Positions 58,720 to 64,000 of a stretch of DNA of 64,000 nt are shown in pieces. The notes beneath the pieces were generated by a model, which saw nothing but the letters and a program-made list of their open reading frames with translations, did not search any database and had not been told where the DNA came from. How positions within the stretch are numbered: position 1 is the first letter of the stretch; each line of letters opens with the position of its first letter. Origin of the DNA: Cordilura impudica (lineage: Eukaryota; Arthropoda; Insecta; Diptera; Scathophagidae); assembly GCA_963682025.1 (NCBI GenBank), contig OY821517.1:51658162-51722161 (forward strand), written 5' to 3'. The position numbers and the translations under genes are program-made.

Positions 58720-59050
58720 GTGATAAGATGTGGAAGAGCTCTATTTCCTTTACTAAATCGTAAATCAGGTCTTAACTGTAAAAAAAGATTTTTCTTTACA
58801 AAATGTTTATAAGAACAATTATGTATTATGGGTGCCAAGTTTGGTCTACAAAATGTGCCAAAACTCATGCGAAATCTCTACAGATATTTCAAAAAAATCT
58901 AAAAATTATATATAACTTACCCAGGCGATACTCAACAAATTTTCTACAGAACTACAAAGAAGATATGTTTGAAACAGTAATTCGAAAATTAACGCGAAGA
59001 TTCGAAGACCGAAACAGATCTTTAAATTATGATTTAATAAGAAATTTGTA
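58720..59050 (+). pseudogene. LINE (Jockey-type) C-terminal remnant
   Basis: CGRALFPLLNRKSGLNCKK, then after a frame change IRTIMYYGCQVWS, AKTHAKSLQIFQKNLKII, NLPRRYSTNFLQ and KLTRRFEDRNRSLN, stopping at 59051. This is the conserved tail of Jockey-type reverse transcriptase proteins. It sits directly between a family H end and the transposon at 59188. Confidence 0.75.
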
Positions 59051-59187
59051 GAGTTAACGTTTCTGCCAACTTCAGTTTGAAGCTATTAGAAGAATTAATC
59101 AAAAATTTCTTATACATTTTCAATTGGTTTTTTCTATCTTTTTCCCTGAAAACGGTAAATTTCTAATCACCCCTTTCCTTTATTATA

Positions 59188-60493
59188 ACGGGTGATTTTT
59201 TTGAGGTTAGGATTTTCATGCATTAGTATTTGACAGATCACGTGGGATTTCAGACATGGTGTCAAAGAGAAAGATGCTCAGTATGCTTTGACATTTCATC
59301 ATGAATAGACTTACTAACGAGCAACGCTTGCAAATCATTGAATTTTATTACCAAAATCAGTGTTCGGTTCGAAATGTGTTTCGCGCTTTACGTCCGATTT
59401 ATGGTCTACATAATCGACCAAGTGAGCAAACAATTAATGCGATTGTGACCAAGTTTCGCACTCAGTTTACTTTATTGGACATTAAACCAACCACACGAAT
59501 GCGTACAGTGCGTACAGAAGAGAATATTGCGTCTGTTTCTGAGAGTGTTACTGAAGACCGTGAAATGTCGATTCGTCGCCGTTCGCAGCAATTGGGTTTG
59601 TGTTATTCGACCACATGGAAGATTTTACGCAAAGATCTTGGTGTAAAACCGTATAAAATACAGCTCGTGCAAGAACTGAAGCCGAACGATCTGCCACAAC
59701 GTCTAATTTTCAGTGAATGGGCCCTAGAAAAGTTGGCAGAAAATCCGCTTTTTTATCGACAAATTTTGTTCAGCGATGAGGCTCATTTCTGGTTGAATGG
59801 CTTCGTAAATAAGCAAAATTGCCGTATTTGGAGTGAAGAGCAACCAGAAGCCGTTCAAGAACTGCCCATGCATCCCGAAAAATGCACTGTTTGGTGTGGT
59901 TTGTACGCTGGTGGAATCATTGGACCGTATTTTTTCAAAGATGCTGTTGGACGCAACGTTACGGTGAATGGCGATCGCTATCGTTCGATGCTAACAAACT
60001 TTTTGTTGCCAAAAATGGAAGAACTGAACTTGGTTGACATGTGGTTTCAACAAGATGGCGCTACATGCCACACAGCTCGCGATTCTATGGCCATTTTGAG
60101 GGAAAACTTCGGAGAACAATTCATCTCAAGAAATGGACCGGTAAGTTGGCCACCAAGATCATGCGATTTGACGCCTTTAGACTATTTTTTGTGGGGCTAC
60201 GTCAAGTCTAAAGTCTACAGAAATAAGCCAGCAACTATTCCAGCTTTGGAAGACAACATTTCCGAAGAAATTCGGGCTATTCCGGCCGAAATGCTCGAAA
60301 AAGTTGCCCAAAATTGGACTTTCCGAATGGACCACCTAAGACGCAGCCGCGGTCAACATTTAAATGAAATTATCTTCAAAAAGTAAATGTCATGGACCAA
60401 TCTAACGTTTCAAATAAAGAACCGATGAGATTTTGCAAATTTTATGCGTTTTTTTTTAAAAAAAAGTTATCAAGCTCTTAAAAAATCACCCGT
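59188..60493 (+). mobile_element. Intact mariner-like transposon (M2 family)
   Basis: The ends ACGGGTGATTTTTT (59188) and its perfect complement (to 60493) carry TA on each side (59186-59187, 60494-60495). Weaker inverted similarity continues inward (GAGGTTAGGA against GAGCTTGATAA). The 1306 bp hold one uninterrupted transposase gene with short flanks of 113 and 107 bp. Confidence 0.93.
59301..60386 (+). CDS. Tc1/mariner-superfamily transposase, intact, DD36D
   Basis: 361 residues from ATG at 59301 to TAA at 60384-60386, without interruption. An N-terminal HTH (about 5-50: LTNEQRLQIIEFYYQNQ) is followed by a second HTH (about 72-115, RRRSQQLGL..TTWKILRKDLG) and the linker QLVQELKP in place of the mariner WVPHEL. 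The catalytic aspartates fit D159 (ILFSDEAHFWLNG), D252 (WFQQDGATCHTA) and D289 (WPPRSCDLTPLDYF), with 36 residues between the last two. It would excise and insert its own element in the nucleus. From memory, similar proteins are common in ants and flies, often labelled Tc3-like or SETMAR-like. Nothing in the sequence shows that it is expressed. All other copies of this wider group in the window are broken. Confidence 0.95.
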   Translation: MNRLTNEQRLQIIEFYYQNQCSVRNVFRALRPIYGLHNRPSEQTINAIVTKFRTQFTLLDIKPTTRMRTVRTEENIASVSESVTEDREMSIRRRSQQLGLCYSTTWKILRKDLGVKPYKIQLVQELKPNDLPQRLIFSEWALEKLAENPLFYRQILFSDEAHFWLNGFVNKQNCRIWSEEQPEAVQELPMHPEKCTVWCGLYAGGIIGPYFFKDAVGRNVTVNGDRYRSMLTNFLLPKMEELNLVDMWFQQDGATCHTARDSMAILRENFGEQFISRNGPVSWPPRSCDLTPLDYFLWGYVKSKVYRNKPATIPALEDNISEEIRAIPAEMLEKVAQNWTFRMDHLRRSRGQHLNEIIFKK

Positions 60494-60529
60494 TAATTGA
60501 AACAATGTATGTATATTTAAATTTATTTT

Positions 60530-61326
60530 TATACCCTATACCACTATGTGGTTTGGGTATAATGACTTTGTGCTGCTGTTTGTAACAACCAAAAATATTT
60601 GACCTACACCCATCTTTAATTATACCGATCGAATCAGAATCACTATCTGATTCGATTTAACGATGTCCGTCCGTCCGTCCGTCTGTGTGTCCATGTAAAG
60701 CTTGTAATCAAACTGCAGGTCGCAAATATGAATATATTTTGACGAAATTTGGTATTTGATCTTTTGTCGGCCATGGTATGAACGCTATTGAAATTGGTGA
60801 GAATCGGTCCATGTTCAGACCTAGCCCCCATACAAATGACCCCTATGAAATCAACATATATTGCCATAAGATCCAAATTATCATACAAATCTTAGTCAAA
60901 TTGGGTTTGTATGTATATATTACATCCATTAATTAGTAGTCCAAAAATGATCCCTATTGGACAACTCTTAGTCATAGGCCCCATATAGAGCTGCTTCCCG
61001 ATCTTCACTTAAATCTATCAAAAAACGAAAATATTGCACTGATTCTTCTCAAATTTTGTTCGTATATATTTTTTCAAAGTATAAGTGACTTTACCAAATA
61101 TGGTCAGGATCGGTCCATTTTTGGGCCTAGTCCCCATATATATATAGCATCCGATATGAACTTTTTCATATCTGCAGCTGAAAAAATTAATAAAAATCCC
61201 ACCCAAATTTGGTTTATGCTTATTTTCTATATCCAGTTAGTTGGGCCTGAGAGATAGGGCCTCTAAACGCATGGTATAGGGTATCGTATAGTCGGTCTAG
61301 ACCGACTATAATTTTCTTACTTGTTA
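60530..61326 (+). mobile_element. mini-me/DINE-like repeat, full
   Basis: ataccctataccactatgtgg, atttgacctacacccatc, accgatcgaatcagaatcac, a GTCCGTCC run (60665-60688), gtaatcaaactgcagg, cggccatggtatgaacg, ctttttcatatctgcagc and gggtatcgta, then the perfect 24 bp palindrome (61287-61310) and attttcttacttg. This is the cleanest copy in the window. Confidence 0.82.
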
Positions 61327-61328
61327 TT

Positions 61329-62120
61329 ATTAAACTCTTTCTTTTAACTCATACTCTCTGTCTCTCTGTCGTGGGTGGACCCCATTCCCCCGCATCCAAT
61401 TGATCTGAAACTTGGCCCATAGTCTTGTTGTGACCAAAGATTATTTTTGGAGTAGTCACGCACAGTCACGCATAGTCACGCGCAGTCACGGCGTGATCTA
61501 AATGTCATTTCCCCTCATCCGATCGATCTAAAACTTATTCCATAGACTTGCTGTGAAAAAAGATTAACTTTGACTTAGTCACGCACAGTCACGCATGGTC
61601 ACGCGCTGTCACGTAGTGATGTAAAACCCATTTCCCCTTATCCGATCGATCTGAAACTTGGTCGATAGACTTGCTGTGAAAAAATATTAAGTTTGACATA
61701 GTCACGCACAGTCACGCATAGTCACGCACAATCGCGGAGTGATCTAAATGTCATTTTGCTTCATCCGATCGATCTGAAACTTGGTCCATAGTCTTGTTTT
61801 GACTACAGATTAATTTTGGGGTAGTCACACACAGTCACGCATAGTCACCCGCAGTCACGGAGTGATCTAAATGTCATTTCCCCTATCCGATCGATCTGAA
61901 ACTTGGTCGATAGACTTGCTGTGAAAAAAAGATTAACTTTGACATAGTCACGCACATTCACTGAGAGATTAAAACCCCACTTCCCCTCATCCGATGGATC
62001 TGAAACTTTGTCCTCAGACTTGTTGTGGCCAAAGATTAATTTTAAGATAGTCACATACAGTCACCCACAGTCACGGAGATATTCAAAACTCATATCCGTA
62101 AGGAAAGAAAGAGTTTTAAT
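61329..62120. mobile_element. Tandem-repeat TIR element, family A, long copy
   Basis: Ends TTAAACTCTTTCTTT (61329) and AAAGAAAGAGTTTTAA (to 62120) enclose six ~122 bp units. Each unit has gatctgaaacttggtc.atag.cttg.tgtga.aaaagatta and a run of agtcacgca units. No coding frame is present. Confidence 0.75.
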
Positions 62121-62124
62121 ACAA

Positions 62125-63525
62125 ATTTTGTTTTTATGGGTTAGATTATTTTTATTTATTTTTAACTGTTAAGATGAGAGTTAAAATAAATAAAAAAAAA
62201 AATAAAAAAAAAATTAATTTTTCGATGCGTTACAAACGGAGGGCATAATAAGTGTGGAGGGTATAATAAATGTTACATTTATTGTTACGTAATTTTTGAG
62301 GAACTTGTGGAGATTTTTTATTTTGATCGGGGTACTATGACGTTTGCTGCTCACTGTATATAAAATAAATTCAATTAAACTGACATTTATATTACTTATA
62401 ACCATATAGTATGTATCTAAAGAGTTAAAACACTTGAATTTAATCAAACAAATTCCGTTTCCGTTTCTGACAAAAAAAAAATCACGTTTTGTTTACACTT
62501 TTTTCAAAAGTGTCTAAAGGTCTAAAATTGTTACCCTTGTAAATTAAAAAAACAAAAATTGGCTAATAAAATGCTCATTTTGTTGTCAGAAAAGAAAACG
62601 TCAAAAGTTAAACTGAGAACACAAAATCTCGATTTTAGGCTTTAAAAATCGCGAATTTAACTAAACTTAGTTTAATTGACATACAAAAAACTCGACGCAC
62701 TATGTTATTTTTTACAAAAAATCTATGAGCTACATTTTTCTAACGGTGGTTGTAGTGGTGCTAATGCTCAAGTTGTAAGCAAACATTTAATTTTAATATT
62801 TTTTTTTTTTAATTTGAAATAATTAAAAAAACCTTTTATATGTTCTTATGTATGTCAAACATAATGTACAATGCTGAGTAATCTAATAAAAAAACCGGTT
62901 GTAATAAATAAATTTTGTAAAATTAAATGCACAATGTCATTACAATTCCATCTAGAGGAATTATTTGATAACTATAAAAAGCTTTTTGATGCTATAACAC
63001 TGGTAGTTGTAGAGAAAGCTAAATTTTTTCGTACTAACTCTCGTATAAGAAAAATTCTCATATTCTTTTCTTTCTTATGTTTTAGTTAAATACTTGATTA
63101 AGCATGAGTGGAGTAATAGGTAGAAGGATGATGGCCGTTGAACAAGTCTCATTATTCGAAAGTAACTACTCCATTTAGCGCTGTCCTAATTTTTTTTTTG
63201 CATAATTCTCTTTTATTACAAAAATTTATATTTTCTATTATTAGAAAATGTCGAAAAATTAAAAAATTATTTATGTACAACAATTCCGTCACCGTTAATT
63301 TCAAACATTATAATAAGATTACAAAAAGGGATTGGTCTCGGGCTCAAAAACTAACTACAAATGGTAGATTTTCAACTTTTATTTTACTCCCTCAAGTAGG
63401 CTATAATTTTTTTCAAAATTAGAAACCATGAAAAGGAACCATAAATATATAAAAATCCTTCATACATAACGGGTGTTTTTTTAGACTCACAGAATTTTAA
63501 ATGAAAATAAAGCAAAGAAAAATAT
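62125..63525. other. No recognised gene or repeat
   Basis: AT-rich sequence. A frame at 62871-63089 encodes 72 residues without a motif I recognise, and others are shorter. Near 62238-62268 gggcataataag..ggagggtataata hints at an old repeat end. Confidence 0.45.
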
Positions 63526-63531
63526 TTTTAA

Positions 63532-63968
63532 TCTATAATATTAATAGGTAAGGCGTTTTTTTGTGACCGATGTTTTGTTAAACAGTTTTGACCAAACGTA
63601 TATTATTTGAAAGGTATTTCTTTTAAGCTGTCCACCAGATTTACAGATTTTTAAATTTAAAAAAATTTTTTTTTAGTAAAATGCATTTAAAGTTGCTACT
63701 AACACATAAATAAAATAATACAATGCTATCTGTGTGTTTATTAAATTTTTTAATGTGTTCATAAAAAAAAATTAATTTGTTTTCTTCATTCACAATAATA
63801 ATTGTGCTGAATTGAAAAATAATCTTGGACATAAACCAACAAATAATAATATTTAAAAAGTGTTGAATTGCTAATTGGCTAAAATTGATTAGCATACCTT
63901 ATTTATTAAATGAAAAAATTAAATTTCCTAGAATTTGCACTCGAATTTCGAGGACTGGAATCTGCTAG
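63532..63968 (+). mobile_element. Helitron-like family C, reference copy with both ends
   Basis: It begins TCTATAATATTAATAGGTAAG (A at 63531) and ends tcgaggactggaatctgCTAG (63965-63968, T at 63969). This fits the A|TC..CTAG|T rule. It is 437 bp, non-coding, with blocks shared by at least eight other places in the window. Confidence 0.82.
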
Positions 63969-64000
63969 TATCAATTAATATGGCTTTATTGGATATATAA

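Noticed and set aside
61430..62070. Regular spaced repeats resembling a CRISPR array
   Set aside because: The units are ~122 bp, contiguous and without unique spacers, within a eukaryotic TIR element.
62871..63089. 72-residue plus-strand frame
   Set aside because: No recognised family, AT-rich composition, and no splice or promoter signals that I could support.

Overview
The window looks like repeat-dominated intergenic or intronic DNA of a large, AT-rich dipteran genome, probably a calyptrate fly. That assignment is inferred from GTCY-rich mini-me/DINE-like repeats, insect-type Tc1/mariner, Transib and hAT elements, and non-LTR retrotransposons with RNase H. There are no operons, ribosome binding sites or bacterial features. 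I see no convincing complete host gene. Two short stretches could be host exons: 19002-19274 and 40258-40320.

Layout. 1-1210 is AT-rich with no gene. 1215-2790 is a tandem repeat carrying Helitron-like 5' ends. 2781-7004 is an inverted-end segment holding a decayed gene of an unnamed arthropod protein family, split by a Transib element (2904-6222) with RAG-RSS-like ends. 7257-12035 holds a MITE, a mini-me copy, Helitron pieces and a mariner-like element. 12665-14075 is a decayed RNase H LINE. 16038-18462 is a Tc1/mariner element containing a second mariner and a Helitron. 21330-22576 is a non-autonomous Helitron full of minisatellites. 22790-23895 is a LINE reverse transcriptase remnant. 24740-25700 is a palindromic element. 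26438-28945 holds Tc1 remnants. 30690-39540 mixes mariner-like, Tc1, mini-me and Helitron copies. 41543-43200 is a LINE 3' end running into a 1.2 kb (TCCTA)n array. 47041-54510 is a single mini-me copy opened by three independent insertions: a long inverted-repeat element, a foldback-like element and a hAT. 56307-58602 is a Tc1 gene split by mini-me and Helitron copies. 59188-60493 is an intact mariner-like transposon. The end of the window has another mini-me, a tandem-repeat TIR element and a Helitron with both ends.

How it fits together. Almost every recognisable gene is a transposase or reverse transcriptase, and nearly all are broken. Two matter most: the intact 361-residue transposase at 59301-60386 and the almost intact Transib transposase at 3222-5256, which shows one frame change. 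Because so many elements sit inside others with visible target-site duplications, the window records an ordered series of insertions.
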